Below are positions 52,359 to 61,227 of a stretch of 64,000 bases of DNA, piece by piece; the stretch's first letter is position 1, and each line of letters opens with the position of its first letter. Source of the DNA: Clostridia bacterium (lineage in GTDB: Bacteria > Bacillota_A > Clostridia > Christensenellales > Aristaeellaceae); NCBI GenBank assembly GCA_017518705.1, contig JAFWUC010000053.1, positions 8,883-72,882 on the forward strand. Reading direction: 5' to 3'. The notes beneath the pieces were generated by a model. That model was not told the DNA's origin. It was given only the letters and a program-made list of their open reading frames with translations, and searched no databases. The position numbers were made by a program, and so were the translations under genes.

Positions 52359-54338
52359 ATGAAACGCAGAAGCGCCTGCGCCTTCGGGCTGCATTTCGAC
52401 TTTCACGCTGCCCCCGCGTCCTGTCCCTCCCCCATAGGCGGGACGCTCCGCGAGGAAGACATCCGCGAGATCTGCCGTCTTTTGCATCCGGACTACCTGC
52501 AGATCGACTGCAAGGGCCACCCCGGCTGGGCGAGCTATCCGACCGGCATAGGCAACGCCATGCCTTGCATAGCCGGGGATCCGCTGGAAATATGGCGCAG
52601 GGTGACGCGTGAAGAGGGCGTCGGCCTGTTCATGCATTACTCCGGCGTATTCGACGAAAAATACTGCCTGGAACACCCGGAAAACGCTGCCATGCGCCCG
52701 GACGGCAGCCGCGAAACGCGCTATACCCGCACGTACGGCTTTAAATACGCAGACGAGGTGCTCATCCCCCAGCTCAAGGAGCTCGCCGGAAAGTACGGCG
52801 TGGACGGCGCGTGGATAGACGGCGAGTGCTGGGCTACGATCCAGGATTACGACCCGGAGACCCTGCGCGCGTTCGAAAAGGAGTACGGCATCGACTTAAA
52901 CGGCAGGCTGCCCTCCGAGCCCGGCACAAAGGAATACCGCATGTTCATGGACTTCAGCCGTGAGTGTTTCCGCAGATATGTGAAGCATTATACGGACGAA
53001 GTACATAAAGACTACCCCGAGTTCCAGATCACCTCAAACTGGCTGTGTTCGGACTATATGCCCGAGCCCGTACCCGCCGGCATAGATTACCTGTCCGGGG
53101 ATTTCGCGCCCTGGCGCTCGGTGACCTCAGCCCGCACCGCCGCGCGCACGCTGGCGTCTCAGGGCGCGTCCTGGGATCTTATGGCCTGGAATTTCCGGGT
53201 CGACCGCGATGGGACGACGCCGGGACGTTTCACTAAGGAACCCGTCCAGCTTATGCAGGAAGCCGCCTGTGTCACCTCCCTGGGCGGCGGTTTTCAGGAC
53301 TACATACCGCAATACCGGGACGGTTCGCCCCGCATGTGGCAGATAAGGCGCTTAAAGCCGCTGGAGGAAATGATCCGCGCCAGGCAGCCGTACTGTTTCT
53401 GCGCCCGTATCGTGCCCCAGGCGGCGGTGCTGCTCTCAAGGCACGACCGCTACCTTGAATGCGACAGGCCGTTCAGCCGCATCGGCAGCGACAAGATCAT
53501 GGGGCTGGTCTCTTTGGTATGCGACCTGGGCCACAACGTGTCTGTCGTGTCCGAACACACCCTCGCAGACCCCGAAAAGTGGGGCGTGATACTTATCCCG
53601 GAATTATACGAGGGGCTTGAACCCGAAACGCTTAAAATTCTGCTGGATTACGCGAAAGCGGGCGGCAGCCTGCTGGTGAACGGCGTAAACGCCTGCAGGA
53701 TGCTGGAAAGCGCGGGCATAGGCGTCTCGGTCGGAGACAAAGAGGGCGATCCGAGCTTCTTTTCCTGCGACGGGGAGTGCTACGGCAGCGTTTACGGCGC
53801 CCGCGCGCTGGTCGCGTCAAACGCCCGCACGGTCGCCGAGGTCTGCTCCGATCCAAAGGAAGCCCGCTGTCCCTTCGCCGTCGTTATCCCATACGGTTCC
53901 GGCAGGATCGCCTGCGTGGGCGCGGACATGGGCACCGCCTACGTTCAGGGGCGGCAGGAAGCGCACAAACGGCTGATGCGTAAGCTCTTAAACGAACTGC
54001 ACACACCGCTGTGCAGCCTGGTTTCCTGCGACGGGATACTGGAAAAGACCGAGCTTTACAAAGACGGCAGGCTGCTCATACAGCTGGTCAACATGAACGG
54101 TCCTCACAGCGACCCGTCCGTCCCCAGCTTTTCGGAGATACCTCCCTGCCGTGACATCACGCTGAAACTGCGGCTGAAAAAGCCTGTTTCCGCCGTCTTG
54201 CAGCCGGGCGGCAGACCGATCGCCGCCGAAAAAACCAAAGACGGTTACATCCTGCGCGTGGACAGGGTCGATTTTCACGAAATAATAGAGATACCTGCGG
54301 AAAGGGAGTTTTTATATGAGCATTTCATTGACCGATAA
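52359..54338 (+). CDS. Putative glycoside hydrolase, TIM barrel plus GATase-like domain
   Basis: A 659-residue cytosolic protein with no signal peptide. The N-terminal half resembles GH42/GH29-like TIM-barrel hydrolases. KYGVDGAWIDGECW (about residues 147-160) carries acidic residues where a catalytic base or nucleophile would be expected, with other conserved acidic residues before it. From about 390 a beta-galactosidase-trimerisation/GATase-like domain appears (WGVILIPELYEGLEPETL and GGSLLVNG), then a C-terminal beta domain. I do not recognise an exact GH family. Substrate unknown; the longer upstream frame is rejected because the ATG has GGGAGGTG and its own promoter. Confidence 0.7.
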   Translation: MKRRSACAFGLHFDFHAAPASCPSPIGGTLREEDIREICRLLHPDYLQIDCKGHPGWASYPTGIGNAMPCIAGDPLEIWRRVTREEGVGLFMHYSGVFDEKYCLEHPENAAMRPDGSRETRYTRTYGFKYADEVLIPQLKELAGKYGVDGAWIDGECWATIQDYDPETLRAFEKEYGIDLNGRLPSEPGTKEYRMFMDFSRECFRRYVKHYTDEVHKDYPEFQITSNWLCSDYMPEPVPAGIDYLSGDFAPWRSVTSARTAARTLASQGASWDLMAWNFRVDRDGTTPGRFTKEPVQLMQEAACVTSLGGGFQDYIPQYRDGSPRMWQIRRLKPLEEMIRARQPYCFCARIVPQAAVLLSRHDRYLECDRPFSRIGSDKIMGLVSLVCDLGHNVSVVSEHTLADPEKWGVILIPELYEGLEPETLKILLDYAKAGGSLLVNGVNACRMLESAGIGVSVGDKEGDPSFFSCDGECYGSVYGARALVASNARTVAEVCSDPKEARCPFAVVIPYGSGRIACVGADMGTAYVQGRQEAHKRLMRKLLNELHTPLCSLVSCDGILEKTELYKDGRLLIQLVNMNGPHSDPSVPSFSEIPPCRDITLKLRLKKPVSAVLQPGGRPIAAEKTKDGYILRVDRVDFHEIIEIPAEREFLYEHFIDR

Positions 54339-54939
54339 GCTGAAAGCGCGCTTTGAGGCGCCCGCGAAAACGAACATTCCCAAGTCCATAGCCGCCGGCG
54401 CGCTGATTGCCATGGGCTGCGTGGTGAACCTGAAAGCGGGAGGCGGCATCCCCGGCGCGGTGCTGTTCAGCGCGGGGTTGTGGTTCGTGGTGAGTTTCGA
54501 CGCGTTCCTGTTCACCGGGCGGGTCGCGAAACCGGAATACTCCCCCATTCAGAAGCTGATAATGCTGGTATTCAACCTCATCGGCGCCTTTGTCACAGGC
54601 TTTCTGGCGGGGCATTTCCTGCCGGAGATAAGCGACAGCGCGAAGGAGCTCATGTGCAAGTATTCCGACCCGCTCAAAGTACTCTGGCAGGGCGTTATGT
54701 GCGGCGCGTGCATGTTCCTGGCAACCGCGCCTCCCAAGGTGCTGAATGGGAGCCGCCTGCCCCACGTGATCTACGGCGTGACGCTGTTCATTCTGAGTGC
54801 CTACGCCCACTCCATAGCGCTGATGGGCTACGCCGGCATAGGTCTCAGCCTCAACTGGTGGCTGATACCCGTAGCCGCGCTCGGCAACACCCTGGGCAGT
54901 TACATAATAAAATGGCTGCTGGGCTATAAGTACAACTGA
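54316..54939 (+). CDS. Small FNT-like (formate/nitrite transporter) membrane protein
   Basis: A 207-residue protein with about six hydrophobic segments. GALIAMGC, then LWFVVSFDAFLFTGR and YAHSIALMG match the positions of GAxIAxG, ELFTGN and EHSIAN in the formate/nitrite transporter (FNT) family. FNT proteins are usually 250-290 residues, so this is a short, divergent member; the family histidine of AHSIA is kept. The start overlaps the preceding glycoside hydrolase by 23 bases, with GGGAG upstream, and a terminator follows. Substrate unknown. Confidence 0.68.
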   Translation: MSISLTDKLKARFEAPAKTNIPKSIAAGALIAMGCVVNLKAGGGIPGAVLFSAGLWFVVSFDAFLFTGRVAKPEYSPIQKLIMLVFNLIGAFVTGFLAGHFLPEISDSAKELMCKYSDPLKVLWQGVMCGACMFLATAPPKVLNGSRLPHVIYGVTLFILSAYAHSIALMGYAGIGLSLNWWLIPVAALGNTLGSYIIKWLLGYKYN

Positions 54940-54946
54940 GCATATT

Positions 54947-54987
54947 AAAAAGCACACGGGCGGTCGTTCCTGCCCGTGTGCTTTTTT
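54947..54987. terminator. Bidirectional intrinsic terminator
   Basis: AAAAAGCACACGGGC (54947-54961) and its exact complement (54972-54986) with a 10-base loop; T-runs on both strands. It serves the FNT-like gene and the convergent mscS. Confidence 0.92.
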
Positions 54988-54995
54988 ACTATCTG

Positions 54996-55790
54996 CTATC
55001 TCATATGCACGTCCAGCTGCGGGTACGGTATCTCTATGCCCGCCGCGTCCAGCGCTCTTTTGCCGTTCTCGGTCAGGTCCCACTTGACGGTCCAGTAATC
55101 GGACGCCCTGCACCACACTTTCACCGTAAAATCAAGGCTGCTCGAGGCACATTCGTTCAGCCTTATTATCGGCTCCGGCTCGTTTAGCAAACCGCCCGTC
55201 CGTTCCACCGCACCAAGCAGCGTCTGCTTGACCCTGTCTATATCCGAAGGATAGCTTACCGAAAACGTGACGTCCACCCTGCGGGTGCCTTCACGCGTGT
55301 AATTCACCACCGCCGTGCCGGTCAAAGCGCTGTTGGGCATGGAAATATGGCGGTTGTCCGGCGTAGTCAGCTCGGTGTAGAATATGCCTATCTTCTGTAC
55401 CGTGCCCTCCGTTTCGCCGACCTTCACGAAGTCGCCCGGTTTCAGGAGCTTTATGAGCATGACCGTGACTCCGCCCACAAAGTTGCTCAGTGCTCCCTGC
55501 ATGGCAAGGGTTATGGCGACGCTGGCTGAAGCGAGCAGCGTCAGAAAGCTGGTGAGGGGCACGCCCATTATGCCCGCCGCCGTCAGTATCACCGTGACGT
55601 ACAGCAGTATTTTCAGCAGATTCTCCAGAAAACCCCTGACCATGGGGTCGATCTTCTGGAAACGCGCGCTGCGCGACAGCAGCTTAAGCGCCCAATGGAC
55701 GATGAACAAGCCGATGACCAGCGCCGCCATGCCGCCCAGCAGGTTCACTCCCTGAGTAAGTATCACGTTTTTTATACCGCCAAGATCCAT
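54996..55790 (-). CDS. mscS: MscS-family mechanosensitive channel
   Basis: A small-conductance mechanosensitive channel of 264 residues, close to the E. coli MscS size. Three N-terminal helices (about 10-110) are followed by the conserved GGVTVMLIKLLKPGDFVKVG pore-exit/beta-domain region and a C-terminal alpha-beta vestibule domain. It releases solutes during osmotic downshock. The ATG lies 45 bp after the stop of the upstream bPH-like gene; its immediate upstream ribosome-binding site is modest. Confidence 0.92.
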   Translation of the reverse strand: MDLGGIKNVILTQGVNLLGGMAALVIGLFIVHWALKLLSRSARFQKIDPMVRGFLENLLKILLYVTVILTAAGIMGVPLTSFLTLLASASVAITLAMQGALSNFVGGVTVMLIKLLKPGDFVKVGETEGTVQKIGIFYTELTTPDNRHISMPNSALTGTAVVNYTREGTRRVDVTFSVSYPSDIDRVKQTLLGAVERTGGLLNEPEPIIRLNECASSSLDFTVKVWCRASDYWTVKWDLTENGKRALDAAGIEIPYPQLDVHMR

Positions 55791-55835
55791 ATTCCTTCAC
55801 CGCTTTCCTGCCTGTTTGGTGTGACACCCGCGCCG

Positions 55836-56315
55836 TCACTCGTATACCACTACTGTTTTCTCGGGGAGACGCTTAAGTATAAAGTCCTTCACGAACTCAA
55901 AGTCCTCCCGCGGCACGAACACCGCCCCCGAGTCTGCCGCCTGATACAGCTCGATCATGTTCCGGGACGGGAACACCGCGGCCTTTTTGATGCTTTTGAA
56001 CCTGAACGGAGCGCAATACCGTCTCCTGCGAAAGCCCACATACTCTTCGGTCATTATGTAGCGCTGCCTGCGCTGCCCGCCAAAGCGGTTCATAAGCAGG
56101 CACGTGCCGCCCACGACCGCCATCGCCGCGAGACCCATAAGCAGAAACACGCCCCGCATGCCGCCGCCCAGCGCCAGCCCCATGATAATAAACACCGCGC
56201 AGATCCCGCCGCTTACATAAAGGGCGATGCCGGACGCTTTCTGTTCGTACCGCTTGTCTTCTGTGCCGGTCCAGCGGTATGCGCCGTTCTCGTCTTTAAT
56301 AATGCCCGTATCCAT
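55836..56315 (-). CDS. Two-helix membrane protein with PH-like tail
   Basis: A 159-residue protein of no firmly recognised family. Two transmembrane helices (about residues 28-48 and 52-75) are followed by a basic segment and a beta-rich tail (YIMTEEYVGFRRRRYCAPF through DFILKRLPEK). That arrangement resembles bacterial PH/YcxB-like domain proteins. It follows msrA by 18 bases and precedes mscS by 45, so it is probably in the same operon. Confidence 0.65.
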   Translation of the reverse strand: MDTGIIKDENGAYRWTGTEDKRYEQKASGIALYVSGGICAVFIIMGLALGGGMRGVFLLMGLAAMAVVGGTCLLMNRFGGQRRQRYIMTEEYVGFRRRRYCAPFRFKSIKKAAVFPSRNMIELYQAADSGAVFVPREDFEFVKDFILKRLPEKTVVVYE

Positions 56316-56333
56316 AAGCTTGTAACGATCCCG

Positions 56334-56825
56334 TCATTTGAGGTTAAGCATTTTCGCGGGGATATGGCAGTAGCCGCCCGGATTCTTGTCCAGGTATTTC
56401 TGATGGTACTCCTCCGCGTCAAAAAAGTTCCTGATCGGCATAAGCTCTACCGCCAGCTTGCCTCCGGCCTTTGCTTCCTGCTCGCCGAACGCCTGCTCGA
56501 TCTCGGGCAGCTGTTCCTCTTGAGTGTAATACACCCCCGTGCGATACTGCACGCCCTCGTCCTCGCCCTGTTTGTTCACGGAGAGCGGGTCTATCACCAT
56601 AAAGTAAAAATCCAGCAGCTGTTTGAGCGTTATGCGCTCCGGGTCGTACTCTATCATCACGGTCTCGGCGTGCCCGCTGCCGGCGCGCACCTCTTTATAG
56701 GACGGCGCCGAGTCCGGACCGTTCGCATAGCCGACTTTCGTAGATAACACGCCCTCGAACTGGTCAAAGAACTTCTGTACTCCCCAGAAGCATCCGCCCG
56801 CCAGATATATCGTCCTTGTTTCCAT
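56334..56825 (-). CDS. msrA: Peptide-methionine (S)-S-oxide reductase
   Basis: MsrA repairs oxidised methionine (S-epimer) using thioredoxin. The 163 residues start METRTIYLAGGCFWG, with the catalytic Cys in GCFWG. The ATG at 56825 has GGGGAGG upstream. A GTG further up at 56843 would overlap the preceding stop but lacks its own site. A separate msrB is not in this window. It is encoded between a phosphodiesterase-like gene and a small membrane protein. Confidence 0.94.
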   Translation of the reverse strand: METRTIYLAGGCFWGVQKFFDQFEGVLSTKVGYANGPDSAPSYKEVRAGSGHAETVMIEYDPERITLKQLLDFYFMVIDPLSVNKQGEDEGVQYRTGVYYTQEEQLPEIEQAFGEQEAKAGGKLAVELMPIRNFFDAEEYHQKYLDKNPGGYCHIPAKMLNLK

Positions 56826-56839
56826 ATGTGCCTCCCCTG

Positions 56840-57640
56840 TCACGCTATAGTTCCGAAAAAGTGCAGTATGTTCATGTCCTCATTGCAGGTATCGCCGTGG
56901 GCGCCCCGGTTGCCCGGAATAAGATGCTGTCCGTGGTCCGGCGAATAGCTCATGAGTATTCGGTGCTTGCCTTTATATTTTTCCAGCGCCTCAGCCAGTT
57001 TGCGGAAGCCTTCCGCCTCCAGCGCGACGGCGTTAAGTCCCTCTTTTGATTCCGGCCCGTAAGCGTGGGCGGCGTTGTCGTAGTCGAATGTGTGGATGCT
57101 TATCACGTCGTACCTGTCGCTCGCGATCAGTTCCAGTGACCTCTGCTGCACTTCCACCGCGTGGGCACACTCGAAATAGTCCATGTCCCGCCCGGCGAAA
57201 ATGTGCAGGAAGGTGGAATCCTGCTGGGCCACGATAGCGACTTTTTTGCCCAGGGCGATCAGCACGTCGTACAGCGTGACGCAGTCCAGCCTGGGTCTGA
57301 CGTAAGTCCGGATGCCATGCCCCTCCGGATCCATGCCGGTATACATGGAAGCGTGGGCCACGGGCGTCACGGACATCACAGTGCTGATGAACGGGACAGC
57401 CATCAAGGTGTGCATATACACGGGAGCCAGCAGGTCGGTATACTTTTGCCAGATATACTGGCCCACCGCGTCGGCGTGATAGAGCACCGCCCGGTCCGCC
57501 TTGCCGCCCAGACGCGCTTTCAGTATATCGGACACCCAGGTGATGCCGGGCGCAAAGCTTTCCGGCAGCTCCACATCCATGCAGTCCGCCACTATGCCCG
57601 CGAAATGTTTAAGGGGAAAACAGTTGAAATGCTCGGCCAT
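56840..57640 (-). CDS. Alkaline phosphatase-superfamily phosphodiesterase-like protein
   Basis: A 266-residue protein resembling nucleotide pyrophosphatase/phosphodiesterases. SVTPVAHASMYTG followed by PEGHGI (about residues 91-112) matches the TxPxxTxxxTG and ESHGI pattern, with a possible Thr or Ser nucleophile. Metal-site candidates lie in IHTFDYDNAAHAYGP and SYSPDHGQH. It is shorter than typical NPPs and has no signal peptide, so a cytosolic role is likely. Substrate unknown. It overlaps the region upstream of msrA. Confidence 0.72.
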   Translation of the reverse strand: MAEHFNCFPLKHFAGIVADCMDVELPESFAPGITWVSDILKARLGGKADRAVLYHADAVGQYIWQKYTDLLAPVYMHTLMAVPFISTVMSVTPVAHASMYTGMDPEGHGIRTYVRPRLDCVTLYDVLIALGKKVAIVAQQDSTFLHIFAGRDMDYFECAHAVEVQQRSLELIASDRYDVISIHTFDYDNAAHAYGPESKEGLNAVALEAEGFRKLAEALEKYKGKHRILMSYSPDHGQHLIPGNRGAHGDTCNEDMNILHFFGTIA

Positions 57641-57670
57641 GGTCCGTCTCCTTTCGTCCGCCCGGCGCGT

Positions 57671-58546
57671 TTATCTTCTTGCGTCCCAGATAACAGCCGG
57701 ATCGATATGCTTTATGTCCTTTGAACCCGTGCGGTACAGCATTATCTCCAGCTGGCGGGTCATCGTCTCGATAGTCTGCCTGACGCCTTCCGCGCCGTTG
57801 TCCTTAAGCGGCTGCATAAGCGCGCGGCCCACGCACACCGCGTCCGCGCCCAGCGCCAGCGCTTTGAAGGCATCGTAGCCGCTTTCGATGCCGCCGTCGG
57901 CTATCAGAAGCAGACTGCTGCCTACCGCCTTTCTGATGTCCGGCAGCAGCCTTACGGGAGGCACCGCGCAGCGCATTATACCGTTGTGGTGGCTCAGTAT
58001 GACCCCCGCGCAGCCCAAGTCTGCACTCCTGAGCGCGTCGCTCACGCTCAGCGCGCCTTTTATGAAAAACGGCAGCTTCGCATAGCGGATGAACTCCCCG
58101 ATCTCCTCAAGCGTCGGCAAATGCATCCTCTGCCCCAGCACCACGTCGTCCTCGGGGCTGTCGGGCTTTAGCGAGTGTTCTATGTCTATGCCCACGCCTA
58201 TCGCTCCGTTTTCTCTTGCGAAGCGCAAACGGTCGTATATCTCGTTACGGTCGGCGTACGGTTTGATTATCTTTATCACCTTGGCGCCGGTCTTGAGCAC
58301 ATCACCAAGCGTCAGGTCGTCTCCCATGCCTATGGACACCGGCGCTCCCGCCAGACGCGCGCCTTCCGCCATGCCGACCAGGTCGATGTGGCTGAGCGCG
58401 CCCGTCATTATGGGCGTCGCAAACCTGTGTCCCAGCAGTTCAAGCGCCGCGCAGGGTTTGACCGCGCCCAGAAGGCGGCTTTCCACGCATAGCGAATCCA
58501 TGTATTCCCTTGCTATCTTTATGGAGTCTCCGGGCAATCCTGCCAT
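57671..58546 (-). CDS. FMN-dependent alpha-hydroxy-acid dehydrogenase-like protein
   Basis: A 291-residue FMN-linked TIM-barrel protein of the alpha-hydroxy-acid oxidising (lactate oxidase/glycolate oxidase) family. The C-terminal SHHNG and ADGGIESGYDAFKALALGADAVCVGRAL form the flavin phosphate site. It is shorter than lactate oxidases (about 350-370), lacking part of the N-terminus, and also resembles type 2 isopentenyl diphosphate isomerase and related anaerobic paralogues. GGGAGG precedes the ATG. Substrate is uncertain; the nearby EtfAB-GlcD genes concern 2-hydroxy acids, but they are not in one operon with it for certain. Confidence 0.78.
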   Translation of the reverse strand: MAGLPGDSIKIAREYMDSLCVESRLLGAVKPCAALELLGHRFATPIMTGALSHIDLVGMAEGARLAGAPVSIGMGDDLTLGDVLKTGAKVIKIIKPYADRNEIYDRLRFARENGAIGVGIDIEHSLKPDSPEDDVVLGQRMHLPTLEEIGEFIRYAKLPFFIKGALSVSDALRSADLGCAGVILSHHNGIMRCAVPPVRLLPDIRKAVGSSLLLIADGGIESGYDAFKALALGADAVCVGRALMQPLKDNGAEGVRQTIETMTRQLEIMLYRTGSKDIKHIDPAVIWDARR

Positions 58547-58586
58547 AGCGCACCTCCCAATCTATAATATACCTGTCCTGCGTCGT

Positions 58587-59777
58587 TCACCCCAAATACG
58601 CGCAGATCTCCTTTTCGCCCGACCACGCGCGCAGCGTATCGGCAGCAAACGGAAGCGGCTTTTCCGCACGCTCCCCAGGGGCGATAAGCACTTTGACCCT
58701 TTGGGTCTCCGCGGCGTTCGATATTTCAAGCTCCGTGACGGGAACGTCCGTGGGATTTACGACAGTCAGGCTGTCCGCCTTGACCGCTGCCGGTACGAAA
58801 GCGCCGTACCTGAACAGGCACACGCCCTCCGCTCCCTCAATTTCCAGCGCCGCGTCCGCGTCGCGCCTGAGCGTCAGAGCGGTGGCGCCGTCATAGGCGT
58901 GCAGCCCCGTCAGGACCTTTGCGCCGAACCTTGCCGCGCCCTGTGTGACCTTTTTGACCCACTCGCTGTCCATGCCATAGGCAAAACTGTACGCCATGGG
59001 CAGTATCATGTCGAAACGCCCGGCAAGTTCGGCATAGCTCTGTCCGTAGTGCAGGTGGGCAAATACGGTATCGTATGCTCCTTCAGGCATGAGCGCGGCG
59101 CTCAGAGTTATGCCTGGGCGCGCCTGACGCACGCCTTCCAGCACCGCGTCGGCAAAGCGGCACAAGTTTTCGATACGCGTCCTGACCAGCGCGCAGACGT
59201 CCTTATCTCCCCGGCGGAACGCCTCAAACACGGCCTGTTTATCCGTTTCCCCGCCGTAGAACGTTTTATTCACCAGTTCCCTTAAGCGACTAGTGTCCGC
59301 GCCCTGCTTGGCATATCTGTCCAGATCGCTGTCGCTCCAGCCGTACAGCAGGTGGTTGTAGCGTATATAATCGAGATGCACGCCGTCCACGTCATACCTC
59401 TTAAGCATGTCCGCAATGACATCGTGCGTGAAGCGCGCGTACTCCGGCTCGGTGATGCTGACCACTCTGTCTGAACGGCCCTGGGTCAGGTGGTACAACC
59501 CGTTTTCCGGATGCTCCGCGCACCAGTGTTTGTCCTGGGCTGAGGTGAACCAGGCGTGCAGACGCATACCCCTTGCGTGCGCAGCTTTGACGGCTTCCGA
59601 AAGCAGGTCACTGCCCTCTGCCATAGCCGGCGCGAGACGGGTACCGAACGCGCACCGTCCGCTCAATCCCTTTGTCAGGAAAAACACATCCGTTACGCCG
59701 ATCAGCGCGCAATCGTCAAACACTCTGTCAGCGCCGCACGCCGCCACGCTGTCCGCCCACATCCATATTCCCAGCAT
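58587..59777 (-). CDS. GHL10-like TIM-barrel hydrolase
   Basis: A 396-residue protein of the hypothetical glycosyl hydrolase-like group (GHL10/DUF187-like). Its signatures are RLHAWFTSA (about residues 90-98) and DVDGVHLDYIRYNH (about 143-156), with conserved acidic residues where the family places its catalytic pair. There is no signal peptide. The frame is open to 59837, but the ATG at 59777 has GGGGGAG 9 bases upstream. It starts 52 bp after glcD and is probably the last gene of the etf operon or next to it; substrate unknown. Confidence 0.75.
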   Translation of the reverse strand: MLGIWMWADSVAACGADRVFDDCALIGVTDVFFLTKGLSGRCAFGTRLAPAMAEGSDLLSEAVKAAHARGMRLHAWFTSAQDKHWCAEHPENGLYHLTQGRSDRVVSITEPEYARFTHDVIADMLKRYDVDGVHLDYIRYNHLLYGWSDSDLDRYAKQGADTSRLRELVNKTFYGGETDKQAVFEAFRRGDKDVCALVRTRIENLCRFADAVLEGVRQARPGITLSAALMPEGAYDTVFAHLHYGQSYAELAGRFDMILPMAYSFAYGMDSEWVKKVTQGAARFGAKVLTGLHAYDGATALTLRRDADAALEIEGAEGVCLFRYGAFVPAAVKADSLTVVNPTDVPVTELEISNAAETQRVKVLIAPGERAEKPLPFAADTLRAWSGEKEICAYLG

Positions 59778-59829
59778 TTGCGCTCCCCCGGTCCGTATCT
59801 TCTTAAGCTGCGGCGGGATCCCCCGCCCT

Positions 59830-61227
59830 CTAAACAACCTTGCCGGGATTCAGTATCCCGTTGGGGTCGAACACCGCCTTTATGCCCCGCATAAGTTCCA
59901 GCTGCCTGTCGCCCAGGCTCTCTCTGAGAAACGCCTTTTTGGCATGGCCTATGCCGTGTTCGCCGCTCACCTGACCGCCAAGCTCCGCGGCGACGGCGTA
60001 CAGCTGTTCCATAACGGCGTCCAGGCGCTGTTTCCATACATCTTCCGGCACGTCGTCACGGCATACATATATGTGCAGGTTGCCGTCTCCCGCGTGGCCG
60101 AAAGAACGGATGCGCAGGCCCGAGTTTTGTGAGATCGCCGTAAGCCGCGTAACGAACTCGGCTATGGAGTTCCTGGGCACGACCACGTCGCATTCGTCCA
60201 TGGTGGATGTGCTGCCTTTTATCGCCTCCAGGAACGCGCCTCTCGCGCTCCAGATGCTCTCCTTTCTTTCGTCCGTGTCCGCCAGCAGCACGTCCCGCGC
60301 GCCAAGTTCGAGCGCGGTGTCCGTCAGCCTGTCCACCGACTGTTCCAGTGCCTTTTCGCTTATGCCGTCCAGCCTCACCAGCAGGTACGCGTCGGAGCCG
60401 GTGTCCGGGAACTGCTTGCCCAGGTATTCCTCCGCGCAGGAGATCACTTCCCTCTCCATAAACTCCACCGCCGTGGGTTCGCAGCCGCAGGAGAGTATCT
60501 CCGGCACCGCCTTTATGCACTTGTCCAGGTCGTCAAAAGGTATCAGCAGCGACAGATTGACCTTGGGTTCCGGTATGAGTTTGACGGTGAGGCCCGTAAG
60601 AAAGCCCAGAGTGCCCTCGCTGCCTATCATAAGATAAATCAGGCTGTATCCGGACGAGGTCTTTACCGTCTTTCCGCCCAGGTGCAGCAGCGTGCCGTCC
60701 GCCAGCGCCACGTCCATGCCCAGTATGTAGTCCCGGGTCACGCCGTAGCGCACTGCCCGCATGCCGCCCGCGTTGGTCATGGCGTTGCCGCCCATGGTGG
60801 CCGTTTTTTCGCCGGGATCCGGCGGATAGAACAGCCCCGTGCCCTCCAGGGACTTGGGGAACTCCATCAGCAGCACGCCGGGTTCCACCGTGGCGGTCAT
60901 GTTTTTTTCGTCCACTTCCAGGACTTTTTTCATTTTCTCCGTGGACAGCACCACGCCGCCGTATATCGCCACGCAGCCGCCGCACAGTCCCGTGCCCGAG
61001 CCGCGGGGAGTGACGGGTATATGCTTTTCGTTGCAGTATTTCAGCACCCGGCACACGTCTTCGGCGCTCTCCGCCTGCAGTACCGCCTCGGGCGCGAAGC
61101 GTCCGTACTCGGTCATCTCGTCGTGGGTATAATCGGAAAGCGCGTCCTCGGCAGTGAACACGCGGCCCGGCATGAAACTCCGAAAATACTCTATGTCTTC
61201 CCGCGTCACCGTGTTATAGCCGTTCAT
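59830..61227 (-). CDS. GlcD/LctD-type FAD-linked D-lactate dehydrogenase
   Basis: A 465-residue FAD-binding oxidoreductase of the GlcD/D-lactate dehydrogenase (VAO/PCMH) family. VTPRGSGTGLCGGCVA (about 70-85) binds FAD and the C-terminal GHAGDGNLHIYVC and SGEHGIGHAKKAF are the family signatures. It lies directly after etfB and etfA. In Acetobacterium woodii the same three-gene set (lctBCD) forms an electron-confurcating lactate dehydrogenase that uses reduced ferredoxin to help NAD+ accept electrons from lactate. The same role is likely here, though glycolate or another 2-hydroxy acid could be the substrate. It overlaps etfA by 14 bases. Confidence 0.88.
   Translation of the reverse strand: MNGYNTVTREDIEYFRSFMPGRVFTAEDALSDYTHDEMTEYGRFAPEAVLQAESAEDVCRVLKYCNEKHIPVTPRGSGTGLCGGCVAIYGGVVLSTEKMKKVLEVDEKNMTATVEPGVLLMEFPKSLEGTGLFYPPDPGEKTATMGGNAMTNAGGMRAVRYGVTRDYILGMDVALADGTLLHLGGKTVKTSSGYSLIYLMIGSEGTLGFLTGLTVKLIPEPKVNLSLLIPFDDLDKCIKAVPEILSCGCEPTAVEFMEREVISCAEEYLGKQFPDTGSDAYLLVRLDGISEKALEQSVDRLTDTALELGARDVLLADTDERKESIWSARGAFLEAIKGSTSTMDECDVVVPRNSIAEFVTRLTAISQNSGLRIRSFGHAGDGNLHIYVCRDDVPEDVWKQRLDAVMEQLYAVAAELGGQVSGEHGIGHAKKAFLRESLGDRQLELMRGIKAVFDPNGILNPGKVV

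Noticed and set aside
59778..59837. Twenty-codon extension of the GHL10-like gene
   Set aside because: It overlaps the glcD end and contains the GGGGGAG site of the ATG at 59777.
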